From Phaeobacter sp. 11ANDIMAR09 (GTDB lineage: Bacteria > Pseudomonadota > Alphaproteobacteria > Rhodobacterales > Rhodobacteraceae): a stretch of DNA of 64,000 bases. This document shows positions 24,772 through 33,697 of this stretch, piece after piece. A program made the position numbers and the translations under genes. A model generated the notes under the pieces. The model saw only the letters and a list, made by a program, of their open reading frames with translations, had not been told where the DNA came from and did not search any database. The stretch lies in contig NZ_LIKT01000002.1 of assembly GCF_001294455.1 (NCBI RefSeq), positions 124,001 through 188,000 of the forward strand, read 5' to 3'. Numbering within the stretch: the stretch's first letter is position 1; the number at the start of each line of letters is the position of its first letter.

Positions 24772-25596
24772 ATGTTTGAATTCGAAACCCTTTTGACCTT
24801 GGCCGCTGTGGCCGCCGGAGCCGGCGTTGTCGGCGGTGTGCTGGCCGGCCTTTTGGGGGTTGGTGGTGGCATTGTTATTGTCCCCGCGCTTTACCTGGCG
24901 CTTTCGCTTACGGGGATGGACAGCGCCCTGACCATGCAGGTGGCTGTTGGCACATCCCTGGCGACAATCGTGTTCACCTCTTTGTCGTCGGGCTATGGCC
25001 ACTATCGCAAAGGCGCCATCGACATGGGGTTGCTCCGGCTCTGGGCGCCTTCGATCCTGGTGGGAGTGGTTATCGGTGGTATCCTGGGTGGGCTGGTGTC
25101 CGGCAAGGTATTGATAGCAGTCTTTGCCACCGTCGCGGCCCTGGTCGCCCTGGATATGGTGTTGCGCGATGGCGGCACCGGATCCGAGCCGCGCAGCTTT
25201 GCCAAGCCCGTCTGGGCCGCACTGGGCGTGGTGGCCGGAGCGATTTCAGCGATGATGGGGATCGGTGGTGGAACCGTCTGTGTGCCGCTCTTGAATTTCC
25301 TTGGCTATGACATTCGAAAGGCCGTTGGCACTTCGGCGGCCATCGGGTTTGTTATCGGCGTGCCCGGAGCGCTGGTCTATATGGCAACCGGTTTTGGAGC
25401 CGAGGGGCTGCCGCCGTTTTCCTTTGGCTATGTGAACCTGTTCCTGGCGGCGGTGATCATTCCGTTGAGCACCAGTTTTGCGCGGGTTGGGGTGAAGCTG
25501 GCCCATAGCATCCCGCGCCGAGCCCTACGCCTGGCCTTTGGCCTGTTTCTCATGCTGACCTCGCTCCGCATGTTTAGCGATCTTGCAGGACTGTAG
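24772..25596 (+). CDS. TauE/SafE-family sulfite exporter or anion permease
   Basis: A 274-residue inner-membrane protein with about eight hydrophobic segments in two repeats. Each repeat begins with the family glycine motif: GVLAGLLGVGGGIVIVPALYL near the N-terminus and GAISAMMGIGGGTVCVPLLNFLGY in the second half. Members export sulfite, sulfoacetate or other organosulfur anions. It follows the gamma-glutamyltransferase gene by 57 bases and is seven bases ahead of a GntR regulator. The three could form one unit handling a sulfur-containing amide or peptide, but the substrate is not shown by sequence. Confidence 0.88.
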   Translation: MFEFETLLTLAAVAAGAGVVGGVLAGLLGVGGGIVIVPALYLALSLTGMDSALTMQVAVGTSLATIVFTSLSSGYGHYRKGAIDMGLLRLWAPSILVGVVIGGILGGLVSGKVLIAVFATVAALVALDMVLRDGGTGSEPRSFAKPVWAALGVVAGAISAMMGIGGGTVCVPLLNFLGYDIRKAVGTSAAIGFVIGVPGALVYMATGFGAEGLPPFSFGYVNLFLAAVIIPLSTSFARVGVKLAHSIPRRALRLAFGLFLMLTSLRMFSDLAGL

Positions 25597-25602
25597 CCGC
25601 AG

Positions 25603-26283
25603 ATGACGGATCATCCGCAGGATGCGCTTGTGGCTGAGTTGCGAAACCGGGTTGCAACAGGAGAGGTCCTGCGCGGCGACCGCCTGCTGCCTGAGCGTGA
25701 GATGGCGCAGCGATTGGGGGTGAGCCGAGGCAGGCTGCGCCAGGCCCTGGATCAGCTCGAGACCGAAGGGGCGCTGTTTCGGCGTCGTGGCCAGGGCACC
25801 TTTGTACAGCCCCCGCCGGCGCGGGATGCGGCCCGGTTCAAAAGCCTGGCACAGCGGGTCAGCCCGCAGGAGGTGATGGAGGTCCGTCTGGTGGTGGAGC
25901 CCGCCCTGGCTGGATTGGCCGCGCAAAACGCTGACGCAGCAATGCGCGAGCTCTTTGCCCAGGCGACACAGGCGACGCTGGAGGCGAGGGATCAGCAGAG
26001 CTATGATGCTGCGGATGATGTCTTTCACTATAAGATCGCGCAGATGGCGCAAAACCCGCTGTTTCTAACCGTCTATGAATCGATCAGATCGGTGCGGGCT
26101 CAGGCTGGTTGGGCCAACCGGCGGGCTGAAACCTATTCTCCCGAGGTAACAGAGGTTTTGGGGCAGCAGCATCAAATCCTGGCGGCGGCCATCCTCAGGC
26201 GCGACAGTGCTGCGGCCACGCAGGCCATGCAGGCGCATTTGCGCTGCGTGGCAGAAACGCTTTCACAGGGCGGGCTCCCCTAG
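25603..26283 (+). CDS. GntR-family regulator, FadR subfamily
   Basis: A 226-residue regulator. The N-terminal winged helix reads GDRLLPEREMAQRLGVSRGRLRQALDQLETEGALFRRRGQGTFV (about 25-70). The C-terminal FCD domain has EVRLVVEPALAGLAAQNA, a DDVFHYKIAQMAQNPLF metal-ligand helix and a QHQILAAAILRRDSAAATQAMQAHL end, with histidines placed to hold a metal. FadR-type regulators usually sense organic acids. It starts seven bases after the TauE/SafE gene and so probably controls that unit. The 268 bases behind it (26284-26551) are A+T-rich and hold no gene. Confidence 0.9.
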   Translation: MTDHPQDALVAELRNRVATGEVLRGDRLLPEREMAQRLGVSRGRLRQALDQLETEGALFRRRGQGTFVQPPPARDAARFKSLAQRVSPQEVMEVRLVVEPALAGLAAQNADAAMRELFAQATQATLEARDQQSYDAADDVFHYKIAQMAQNPLFLTVYESIRSVRAQAGWANRRAETYSPEVTEVLGQQHQILAAAILRRDSAAATQAMQAHLRCVAETLSQGGLP

Positions 26284-26551
26284 CCGCCAGGTCGGCGGGC
26301 CAAAGTGACGAGATTTGCAGGGGCGGCAATTCGCTTCGTCACCTGAGTTCAGAGGTTTTCGGCTTGCATCACAAAGGAACTGGAAACCTTCTTTTTCAAC
26401 CTTGGAGTCATTACCCTTAAACAACCTTGGGCATATATACTTTCAATTCAAGTTCATTTCTAGATTTTACTGTAGTTTTTCGATTGAGATATGATTTTTT
26501 AAATGTTTTTCGTGAGAGTTGTTTGAGGATTCAGCTGTATGGAGTAAAGTG

Positions 26552-28465
26552 GTGTTTAGAAGTATTTCAATTAACTTGAGATTGCTCATTTCCGGCATTA
26601 CGGCGGTGGCCTCCATATTGGTTTTGGCGGTTTCTGCCGTTTACAGCCTATGGCAAAGTGAACTGGAACTGGAGCGGCAAATCGCAGCAACAGAGGCCGT
26701 GCGTCAGGAGTTGACTGCGGATTTGAAGCATGAAGCCGTAGAAGGGCTTGTCATTTATAGCCTGCTTCAGGGCACTGCGCTTTCCCAATCAGAACAGACA
26801 GAGGCAAAGTCACGCCTGAAAGAGCAGGCCGGGATTTTCCTTAATTCTCTGAAAGAGCTGGAAAAAACTCAAACTGATCCCGAAATTTCCGCTCTCATTC
26901 AAACCGCCTTGCCTCTGGCACAGGCCTTTGTGGATTCCAGCCAGGCGCTGCAGGCGCAGGGGTTCAGCGATAATGCCAACGCCATTGCACAGTTGCCGTC
27001 TTTCCTGAAAGAATTCACACCTCTAGAACAGGCGCTTTATCCCCTAGGACGGGGTATCGAGAAGCTGGCCCGGGAAACGGCGGTGGCGGCGCGCGCCCAT
27101 GATATGAATATGCTCTATTGGTTGCTGGCCATTTCTGGACTGACCATTCTGGTGGTGCTCTACAATGCCCGCAAAACTACATTGACGATTACCCGACCAA
27201 TTGAACGCCTGCGCCTTGCGCTCAAAGATGTCGCCAAGGGGGATTTTGAGCTCAGAATTTCGACTCGCATGCGCGCGGATGATTTTGGTGAAATCGCCCA
27301 GGACATTGATATGATTTCTGAACGCGTTGTAAAAACCCTGGCCGAGCAGGAGGCGAGACGCACCGAAGGTGAGCGGGTAATTTCGCGGCTTGGGAATGGT
27401 CTGCGGGCGCTGTCCACAGGGAACTTCAGTAGCCGTATTTCGGAAACCTTTGATGAAGAATACGAACCCCTGCGGGTCGATTACAATGAGACGGTTGATA
27501 ACCTCAATGACTTGATTTCCAAGGTGGTTTTGGCCAGCAAGGGCATTCAGGGGCGCTCCGGCGAAATTCAGGACGCCTCAGAGGAGCTGTCGACGCGTAC
27601 CGCCAGCCAGGCCGCCACGCTGGAGGAAACAGCCGCTGCGCTGGAGCAGATGGCGATGAGCGTCAATACCGCTGCCAAGAATACTCATGAGGTTGAGCAG
27701 GCCGTGGTGACAGCCCGTGCCGATGTTGAACACAGTGGACGCGTTGTAGAGGGGGCTATTGCGGCAATGACAGAAATCGAAAGCTCTTCCAGCCGGATTT
27801 CGCAGATCATCGGCGTTATTGATGACATCGCCTTTCAGACCAATTTGTTGGCACTGAATGCCGGTGTCGAGGCCGCACGTGCGGGTGAAGTGGGACGTGG
27901 TTTTGCGGTTGTTGCCTCCGAGGTCCGCGGATTGGCGCAGCGCTCTTCTGAAGCGGCCAAGGAAATCAAGATCCTGATCGGCACCAGCACTGCGCATGTG
28001 CAGGATGGGGTGCAGCAGGTTGATGGGGCCGGCAAAGCGCTGGAATCTGTGGTTCAGCAAGTGGCGCAGATATCCGAGCTGGTGACCGGTATCTCGGCAG
28101 TGTCCAGCAATCAGGCAACCGGCATTAATGAGGTCAATATCGGCATGGCGCAGTTGGACGAGGTGACCCAGAAGAACGCCTCTATGGTGGATGAATCGAA
28201 TTCTGCCATCCAGTCCTTGAACAGCGAAATGCTGGGGCTCAACCAGCTTGTTGGTCAATTTGTCTTGCGAGACGCAACTGATCAGAGCGCGCCACTTTCA
28301 GCAGGGACATCCCTAGTGGCAGAAGACCCCCTGTGGTCGGACGATGTGGCTGATGCAGCGTTTGCCCCCGAAGAGGTTCGTGAAGACGCAAAGGTCGACT
28401 TTGAAGAAGAGCCCGCTGCCGAAGACTTCAGCTTTGACGAGGAGCCTCTGTCTCGCTCGGCCTGA
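26552..28465 (+). CDS. Methyl-accepting chemotaxis protein
   Basis: A 637-residue receptor. Layout: transmembrane helix 1 (about 10-32), a helical periplasmic domain (to about 190), helix 2 (about 193-211), HAMP-type linkers ([23 protein letters not shown] and a second [14 protein letters not shown]). The signalling hairpin includes [20 protein letters not shown] and the highly conserved [51 protein letters not shown]. An acidic tail of about 60 residues ends [15 protein letters not shown]. Start GTG 26552 was chosen because GGAG lies eight bases upstream; a TTG at 26519 lacks one. It stands alone, away from any che cluster. Confidence 0.9.
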   Translation: MFRSISINLRLLISGITAVASILVLAVSAVYSLWQSELELERQIAATEAVRQELTADLKHEAVEGLVIYSLLQGTALSQSEQTEAKSRLKEQAGIFLNSLKELEKTQTDPEISALIQTALPLAQAFVDSSQALQAQGFSDNANAIAQLPSFLKEFTPLEQALYPLGRGIEKLARETAVAARAHDMNMLYWLLAISGLTILVVLYNARKTTLTITRPIERLRLALKDVAKGDFELRISTRMRADDFGEIAQDIDMISERVVKTLAEQEARRTEGERVISRLGNGLRALSTGNFSSRISETFDEEYEPLRVDYNETVDNLNDLISKVVLASKGIQGRSGEIQDASEELSTRTASQAATLEETAAALEQMAMSVNTAAKNTHEVEQAVVTARADVEHSGRVVEGAIAAMTEIESSSSRISQIIGVIDDIAFQTNLLALNAGVEAARAGEVGRGFAVVASEVRGLAQRSSEAAKEIKILIGTSTAHVQDGVQQVDGAGKALESVVQQVAQISELVTGISAVSSNQATGINEVNIGMAQLDEVTQKNASMVDESNSAIQSLNSEMLGLNQLVGQFVLRDATDQSAPLSAGTSLVAEDPLWSDDVADAAFAPEEVREDAKVDFEEEPAAEDFSFDEEPLSRSA

Positions 28466-28632
28466 GCGCCCGGAAACCGCTGCTCGGCAGATTGCATCGG
28501 GCAAAGAAAATAGGCGGCGCGCAGACCTCAAAAGCCTCCGGTGATTGACCTGTCAGGAGCCAATCCGGTTTTCCGGAGACGGCAAAGGCAGGATCAAACC
28601 GACCGCATCTGCGGGCCGCCTGTTTCGTCGAA

Positions 28633-28860
28633 CTAGATGTAGTAACTGTCAGAAAAGGTGTGATGCACCAGTTCGTCACGTTTCAATCCACGTTCGGCCA
28701 GTTCTGCATCGCTCATTGCCATCAGGCTATTTAGCTTCTTGTAGCGGGTGTCGGCCTCAGCGAGTGCGACCAGGCCTTTGCCCAGAGCGCTGAAGGGTTT
28801 TGCCAAGAGATTTAGGACCCCAAAGACGGTTGGGACAGTGTTGAGTGCGGTATGTGCCAT
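28633..28860 (-). CDS. DUF1127-type small protein
   Basis: A 75-residue protein. The C-terminal half RYKKLNSLMAMSDAELAERGLKRDELVHHTFSD is a DUF1127-like motif, with the DxxLxxxGLxRxxL pattern. The N-terminal half has an amphipathic or weakly hydrophobic stretch VFGVLNLLAKPFSALGKGLVAL. DUF1127 proteins are small, often stress-induced, and some bind RNA or affect phosphate and carbon metabolism. TAGGAGTGA sits upstream of ATG 28860. It is convergent with the chemoreceptor gene and not in an operon. Confidence 0.8.
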   Translation of the reverse strand: MAHTALNTVPTVFGVLNLLAKPFSALGKGLVALAEADTRYKKLNSLMAMSDAELAERGLKRDELVHHTFSDSYYI

Positions 28861-29041
28861 TTCAGGTCACTCCTATTAAAAACATCTCCCATGGCAGTTA
28901 CATAGGCCGCGCAGGGAGGTGCCGCTAGCTCTGGAGACATCATAGCCGCTATGCGTTTGGTATCGGGAAGGGAAAGCGCTTAAACATCAGGCGAGCGGCC
29001 TGGTTTTGAGTGTTTTTTGCGCTGTCTGTAGGGAAGCCCGG

Positions 29042-29443
29042 TTAGTTGGGCTCAACAAGTTGCAACAATTGATCGCTGCGTTGCCGTGTCAGATGCGTCT
29101 TACAGGTTAAAACCATCAGTGGTTCAAGGGTGCCACCGCGAAATTGAAACCCCTCAGCCCTACAAGCCGCATCGCGAAAGGGGATCCAGGCCCGTTGCGC
29201 CTGCACCAGGGCGGCGCTGGCCCCCTTTAGATCTTCAGGCAGGTGCTGATCCAAGGCGCGCATGCTGCGCTGTGCAGCCTTATAGGCAGCATTGAGATCT
29301 GCATCCGCTTGGTCATATTCCTGCGCCGCACAGTGGCGCATTTCATGTGTGGTCTGCGGATCGCTGCAGGCGGCCAGAGCAGTTTGGGGCAGCAAATACA
29401 GAGCTGGCAAAACAGCGATAACCCGCAAAGAAAACCCAGGCAT
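29042..29443 (-). CDS. LprI-like (DUF1311) periplasmic protein
   Basis: A 133-residue secreted protein. A signal peptide (MPGFSLRVIAVLPALYLLPQTALA) leads to the DUF1311/LprI N-terminal domain: CSDPQTTHEMRHCAAQEYDQADADLNAAYKAAQ, then QRAWIPFRDAACRAEGFQFRGGTLEPLMVLTCKTHLTRQRSDQL. The conserved cysteines pair into disulfides. In mycobacteria LprI inhibits lysozyme; in Gram-negatives the role is unproven. AAGGGA lies upstream of ATG 29443. The gene stands alone. Confidence 0.85.
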   Translation of the reverse strand: MPGFSLRVIAVLPALYLLPQTALAACSDPQTTHEMRHCAAQEYDQADADLNAAYKAAQRSMRALDQHLPEDLKGASAALVQAQRAWIPFRDAACRAEGFQFRGGTLEPLMVLTCKTHLTRQRSDQLLQLVEPN

Positions 29444-29703
29444 GGAAATGTCCCTTCAATACTGACTCGCGCAAAACCTTGCGGGGTAGAAACCCTCTGA
29501 AACAATAGGGCATGTGGCCCGAAACGGGTCAAGCCAGCAGGAGCAGGCCGTCAGGCGCGGGGCCGCGCTGTGGTGAGATCTGGCAGGCCTGGACCCTCTT
29601 CTGGGGTTTCGCAAGGAGCGGTAGTCTGCTGTAATCACAAGCATGACGGATTTTGGCTGTTTTTCCCGTTTTCGCAGCTTGCAACGCTGGTAACACTTGG
29701 CCC

Positions 29704-29730
29704 ATGAGTGATTTGACATGAGTGATTTGA
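29704..29730 (+). repeat. Duplicated start-codon region before the first DUF4178 gene
   Basis: ATGAGTGATTTGA occurs at 29704-29716 and again at 29718-29730. The first copy opens a five-codon frame (M-S-D-L-T-stop) whose TGA overlaps the true ATG at 29718 as ATGA. It could work as a coupling leader or be a simple recent duplication. Confidence 0.5.
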
Positions 29731-30329
29731 ACTGTCCCAATTGTGGCAATCTGGTTGCCCCGGCGATCAAGAGTGCCAAGATGGTGACCTGTGATGCCTG
29801 TACGACGACCCTGTTGCTTGATGATGCGGGGCTACGTCTGGCAGGCGAACAAGGGGTGCTGCATGATGTACCTCTGATCTGCAAACTGGGCGATGAGCTG
29901 AGGATCGGCGCGGGGCGGTATCACATACTTGGTCATGCCCGCTTTTCCTATGGGCGCGGCACCTGGGATGAATTCTGGGCGGTCGATGAATCCGGAGATC
30001 CGGTCTGGATCTCAGTTGATGAGGGCGATCTGATCCTGCAACGGGAGGTGCCGCAGGCCGCCTGGCCCCAATATCGCGGTGCGCTGCGCCTGGGCCGCAC
30101 TCTGCGTTACCAGGCCGAGGGCTTTCGGGTGGATGAGGATGGCACCGGAACCTGCGTCGGGCTGAAAGGCAGCTTTGGTCATCCGCTGACTGTGGGAGAA
30201 ACCTATCGTTTTCTCAATCTGCAGGGCGAGAATGGCACGGTGCTTTCGGCTGAGATCGTCGGAACAGATCATGAATGGTTCATTGGCAGCTGGGTTGATC
30301 CTTTTGAGGTCGAGGTGAAACCCACATGA
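29718..30329 (+). CDS. DUF4178 protein with N-terminal zinc ribbon
   Basis: A 203-residue cytoplasmic protein. Two CxxC pairs (Cys6/Cys9 and Cys25/Cys28) form a zinc ribbon. A beta-rich domain follows (LRIGAGRYHILGHARFSYGRGTWDEFWAVDESGDPVWISVDEGDLIL), the DUF4178 pattern with its conserved aromatic residues. No enzyme motif is visible. It opens a five-gene operon with a second DUF4178 protein (ATGA overlap), a small membrane protein, DUF350 and a membrane-embedded spermidine synthase. Similar sets are linked elsewhere to envelope stress and polyamine metabolism, so a role there is inferred from context. Confidence 0.82.
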   Translation: MSDLNCPNCGNLVAPAIKSAKMVTCDACTTTLLLDDAGLRLAGEQGVLHDVPLICKLGDELRIGAGRYHILGHARFSYGRGTWDEFWAVDESGDPVWISVDEGDLILQREVPQAAWPQYRGALRLGRTLRYQAEGFRVDEDGTGTCVGLKGSFGHPLTVGETYRFLNLQGENGTVLSAEIVGTDHEWFIGSWVDPFEVEVKPT

Positions 30330-31636
30330 GCCTTAATCCCGAGCTGAAGTCGATCAATTGCACCGCCTGTGGGGCTGGGCTGGACATCCTGGGCGGTGGC
30401 CGGGTGACCACCCATATCTGTAGCTACTGCGGCACCGCGCTGGATGCTTTGGACAGCTATAAGGTTCTGGTGAAGTTCAATCTGTTGGACCGCCCTGAGA
30501 CACCGCTCAGGATCGGTGCGGCTGGGCAGATCTTTGGGATTGATTTCACTGTTATTGGCCTTTTGGAGCACGAAGAGGTCTGGCGCGGACGCAGTTGGAA
30601 ATGGGTGGATCACCAGGTTTTTTCACCGACCCATGGCTATACCTGGGTGACGTTTGAGGACGGGCATCTGACCTTTTCGCGCCGCTACCGCAAGCCGGTA
30701 GGCTGGCTGTCGGAGGCTATGGTCAACAAGGCCGAGAGCCGCCCCAGGGTGCGGGCTGGCTCTGAGTGGTTCAAGTATTACGATACAACGACCAGCTCGG
30801 TGATCTATGCCGAGGGTGAATTCACCTGGGCACCGCGCAAGGGGGCCAAGACAACCACGGTCACGGCGATGTCCGACACGGCGATGTTGAGCTTTTCCAC
30901 CACCAACCGCGAACGCGAGATCTATCATACGGTCTATCTGGAGCCCGGGCAGATCACCGGTTTTGGCTTGCCCGCTGGACGCAGGCCAGGCGGCGTGCAT
31001 GCGCTCAAGAGGATGAAGACGGGTGCCAACGCGGGTTTCGTGATGAAGACAGGGCTGGCGAGCATGGTGCTTTGCCTGTTTCTGGGGATGGCAATGGGCT
31101 TGCAAAACGGCAAGCTGGCGGAGACGCGGCTGCAGTTTTCTGTGGCGGAATTGCCGGTGAACATTGCCTTTGAGGTGACCGATCCGGGGCGTTTGACGCG
31201 CATAGACCTGCAAGGCAATGGTCGCAACAGCTGGAACTATCTGGCGGTAGAGCTGGAAGACCCGGAAGGGGAGGTGTTGTTTGAATCTGGCCGCACGGTG
31301 GAATACTACAGCGGACGTGACAAGGATGGCACTTGGAGCGAGGGCAGTAACAGCGCCAGCCTGGCCTTTTTCCCACCCATAGCAGGCCGCTATTCGGTAA
31401 CGCTGGATCTGGAAGAGAGCGGGTTTTGGGCGCCAAATGTGAATCGCAGCGCCTCGCAGCAACGTCAGATGACGCAGGTGGGGCTGCAAATTCGCAATGG
31501 CGTTTCCAGCGGCTTCTGGCTGGTTCTGCTGGGACTTGGGTTTGGCTGCATCGGGGGGCTCCCCTTGCTGCGCCGCTATCTGCACAACAAGGCCCGGTGG
31601 CGCGACAGCGACTGGGTTGATGAGGACGACGACTAA
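30326..31636 (+). CDS. DUF4178 protein with zinc ribbon and two membrane helices
   Basis: A 436-residue protein. A zinc ribbon (Cys12/Cys15, Cys32/Cys35) precedes a DUF4178 domain (about 45-205: LRIGAAGQIFGIDFTVIGLLEHEEVWRGRSWKWVDHQVFSPTHGYTWVTFEDGHLTFSRR). A hydrophobic helix (about 236-255), an extracytoplasmic beta-rich domain (about 260-385) and a second helix (about 390-412) follow, ending in an acidic tail. The start overlaps the previous stop as ATGA, so the two DUF4178 proteins are made together, perhaps as partners. The topology suggests ribbon and DUF4178 inside, the beta domain outside. Function unknown. Confidence 0.82.
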   Translation: MSLNPELKSINCTACGAGLDILGGGRVTTHICSYCGTALDALDSYKVLVKFNLLDRPETPLRIGAAGQIFGIDFTVIGLLEHEEVWRGRSWKWVDHQVFSPTHGYTWVTFEDGHLTFSRRYRKPVGWLSEAMVNKAESRPRVRAGSEWFKYYDTTTSSVIYAEGEFTWAPRKGAKTTTVTAMSDTAMLSFSTTNREREIYHTVYLEPGQITGFGLPAGRRPGGVHALKRMKTGANAGFVMKTGLASMVLCLFLGMAMGLQNGKLAETRLQFSVAELPVNIAFEVTDPGRLTRIDLQGNGRNSWNYLAVELEDPEGEVLFESGRTVEYYSGRDKDGTWSEGSNSASLAFFPPIAGRYSVTLDLEESGFWAPNVNRSASQQRQMTQVGLQIRNGVSSGFWLVLLGLGFGCIGGLPLLRRYLHNKARWRDSDWVDEDDD

Positions 31637-31637
31637 G

Positions 31638-31796
31638 ATGATTTTGTTTCGCCTGATCTTTGTCCTCCTCTCGGCTGCGGCAATTGCCGGAACCACCTAT
31701 GTCGCCTATCTGGGCCATGGCGGCGAAAGCCGGGATTTGGATCGCTCTATCCGCGCCGTCAGCGCTGGGCGGGGATTGAATGGAAGTATTAAATAG
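31638..31796 (+). CDS. Small single-span membrane protein in the DUF4178 operon
   Basis: A 52-residue protein with one hydrophobic helix (MILFRLIFVLLSAAAIAGTTYVAYL) and a short polar C-terminus. ATG 31638 comes one base after the previous stop and ends 11 bases before the DUF350 gene, so the position argues for a real gene. No family is recognised. It may assist the membrane proteins around it. Confidence 0.65.
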   Translation: MILFRLIFVLLSAAAIAGTTYVAYLGHGGESRDLDRSIRAVSAGRGLNGSIK

Positions 31797-31807
31797 AGAG
31801 GACTCTC

Positions 31808-32032
31808 ATGGAGTATTTTGCCGCAGTTCAGCTGGCTGAAATGATCAGCACCATTGTCTATACCTTCTTGGGGGTTGCACTCATGGGGGCGGTCTGGAAA
31901 GTGATTGACTGGCTGACGCCTTTTCCGATCCTAAAAGAGATTGAGCAGGACCAGAACATGGCCCTGGCGGTTCTGATTGGCATGTTGTTTGTGTCGATTT
32001 CGATCATCATTGCCGCTGTCATTGTCTCCTGA
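31808..32032 (+). CDS. DUF350 membrane protein
   Basis: A 74-residue integral membrane protein with two hydrophobic segments (about 10-32 and 50-73) joined by VIDWLTPFPILKEIEQDQNMA. The MALAVLIGMLFVSISIIIAAVIV end is typical of one DUF350 repeat; family members in E. coli (YjfL) and others have two repeats. AGAGAGGA precedes ATG 31808. It is ten bases ahead of the spermidine synthase, as in other DUF350-polyamine loci. No activity is established. Confidence 0.82.
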   Translation: MEYFAAVQLAEMISTIVYTFLGVALMGAVWKVIDWLTPFPILKEIEQDQNMALAVLIGMLFVSISIIIAAVIVS

Positions 32033-32042
32033 TCCCGACCTG

Positions 32043-33632
32043 ATGCAGGCAAAGCAGGCAGGCGCATCAGCTGATCCGGCTGCGGCGGAGCTTGCGCTGC
32101 GCCTGCGCGAGATCTGGCTCTTGGTGGCAACCTTGCTGGTGGCTGTGGCGGGGCTCATCTACGAGCTCATAGCCGCCACTTTGTCGAGCTATCTGCTGGG
32201 CGATTCCGTACGCCAGTTTTCCTATGTTATCGGGGTGTTCCTGTCCTCCATGGGGCTGGGGGCCTGGCTGTCGCGCTATGTTGCGCGCGCCATGTCTGGC
32301 TTTGTCTGGGTGCAGATCCTGCTGGGCATCGCCGGCGGCTTTATGGCGCCTGCGGTGTTTTTTGCCTTTGCCTGGATGGAGAGCGTCACCCTGCCGCTGT
32401 TTGGGCTGCTGATCACCGTCGGTGTCCTGTCGGGGATGGAAATCCCGCTGATCGCCCGGGTGCTCAAGGAGATCGGCGCGCCGGAGTTTCGCTTTGAAAA
32501 TGTTTTGAGCGTCGATTACATCGGCGCGCTTGTGGCCTCATTGGCCTTTCCCTTGCTGATTATCCCTCATCTGGGGCTGATGGCGGCGAGCCTGGCTTTT
32601 GGGGCGCTGAACCTGGGCGTGGCCGGGCTGTCATTGTGGATTTTTCGCCGTGACAGCAGCCGAGTGCAGGGAGGGGTTTGGGCCATTGCGCTGACCCTGA
32701 CGCTGGTTGGACTCTGGCAGGCAGAGCGGCTTGTCTCGGTCACCGAAACCAGCCTGTTCGAGGATGATATCATCCTCAGCGAAGCCACGCCCTACCAGCA
32801 GATCACCGTGACCCGCTACCGCGAGCGTACCCGGCTGTTTCTGGACTACTCCATCCAGTTCGACAGTCTGGATGAGCACCGCTATCATGAAAGTCTGGTG
32901 CATCCAGCCATGGCCCAGGCTCCGAGGCGCAACACTGTGCTGATCCTAGGCGGCGGCGATGGCATGGCGGTGCGTGAAGTGCTGCGCTGGCCAGAGGTCG
33001 AAGGGGTCACTCTGGTCGATCTGGACCCGCGGGTCACCGAGCTGTTTCGTGATCATCCGGATCTGTCAGTGCTCAATGATGGTGCTTTGTCGGACGCGCG
33101 TGTGGAGATCAGGAATGAGGATGCTTGGCGCTTTGTCGAAGAGACCAGTGCCCGCTATGACGTGATTATCATCGACCTTCCAGATCCCAAGAACCTGGCC
33201 CTGTCCAAGCTGTACAGCCGTCAGTTCTACGGCGCTTTGGTTGAGCGGCTGAATGCGCAAGGGCTGATAGTGACCCAGGCGGGGTCGCCGCTCTTTGCCC
33301 GCGAGGCCTTCTGGTCAATCAATGCCACCCTGCAGTCCAGCCGTAACCCGCAGCGACCGGGCGCGGGGCTGGCGACGCAGCCCTATCACGCCTATCTGCC
33401 CAGCTTTGGCGATTGGGGGTTCGTGCTGGCCAGCCTGCGTCGGCCTGCAGAAACGCGGTTTGATCTGCCGCAGGATCTGGCCGCTGAGCTAAAGTTCCTG
33501 ACACCCGAGGTCTGGCAGGCGGCACAGGTGTTTGATCCCCAAAACGGCCCGTTACCCGTCGAGGTCAATCGGCTGCAATCTCATGTTCTGGTGGGATACT
33601 ATCTGGACGGTTGGGCGCGCTGGTTCGAATAG
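32043..33632 (+). CDS. Membrane-embedded spermidine synthase-like aminopropyltransferase
   Basis: A 529-residue protein. The first 235 residues contain six or seven hydrophobic segments (REIWLLVATLLVAVAGLIYELIAATLSSYLLG onward). The C-terminal half is a spermidine synthase domain: DYSIQFDSLDEHRYHESLVHPAMAQ, the AdoMet-type loop VLILGGGDGMAVREVLRW, TLVDLDPRVTELF and IIIDLPDPKNLALSKLYSRQFY, which carries the conserved Asp. It may transfer an aminopropyl group from decarboxylated AdoMet at the membrane; no AdoMet decarboxylase gene is adjacent. The substrate might not be putrescine. ATG 32043 has only a weak upstream binding site and may rely on coupling to the DUF350 gene. Confidence 0.85.
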   Translation: MQAKQAGASADPAAAELALRLREIWLLVATLLVAVAGLIYELIAATLSSYLLGDSVRQFSYVIGVFLSSMGLGAWLSRYVARAMSGFVWVQILLGIAGGFMAPAVFFAFAWMESVTLPLFGLLITVGVLSGMEIPLIARVLKEIGAPEFRFENVLSVDYIGALVASLAFPLLIIPHLGLMAASLAFGALNLGVAGLSLWIFRRDSSRVQGGVWAIALTLTLVGLWQAERLVSVTETSLFEDDIILSEATPYQQITVTRYRERTRLFLDYSIQFDSLDEHRYHESLVHPAMAQAPRRNTVLILGGGDGMAVREVLRWPEVEGVTLVDLDPRVTELFRDHPDLSVLNDGALSDARVEIRNEDAWRFVEETSARYDVIIIDLPDPKNLALSKLYSRQFYGALVERLNAQGLIVTQAGSPLFAREAFWSINATLQSSRNPQRPGAGLATQPYHAYLPSFGDWGFVLASLRRPAETRFDLPQDLAAELKFLTPEVWQAAQVFDPQNGPLPVEVNRLQSHVLVGYYLDGWARWFE

Positions 33633-33656
33633 TCTTCTGGGGGCTCCCAGGTCATG

Positions 33657-33682
33657 CGAGCCCGCCTGTGGCGGCGGGCTCG
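33657..33682. terminator. Hairpin between convergent spermidine synthase and hmuV genes
   Basis: Perfect 10-bp stem CGAGCCCGCC (33657-33666) and GGCGGGCTCG (33673-33682), 6-base loop, in the 65-base gap between two convergent operons. There is no T-run on either side; it may halt transcription from both directions with help. Confidence 0.5.
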
Positions 33683-33697
33683 AGAGGGGGGCTGGTG

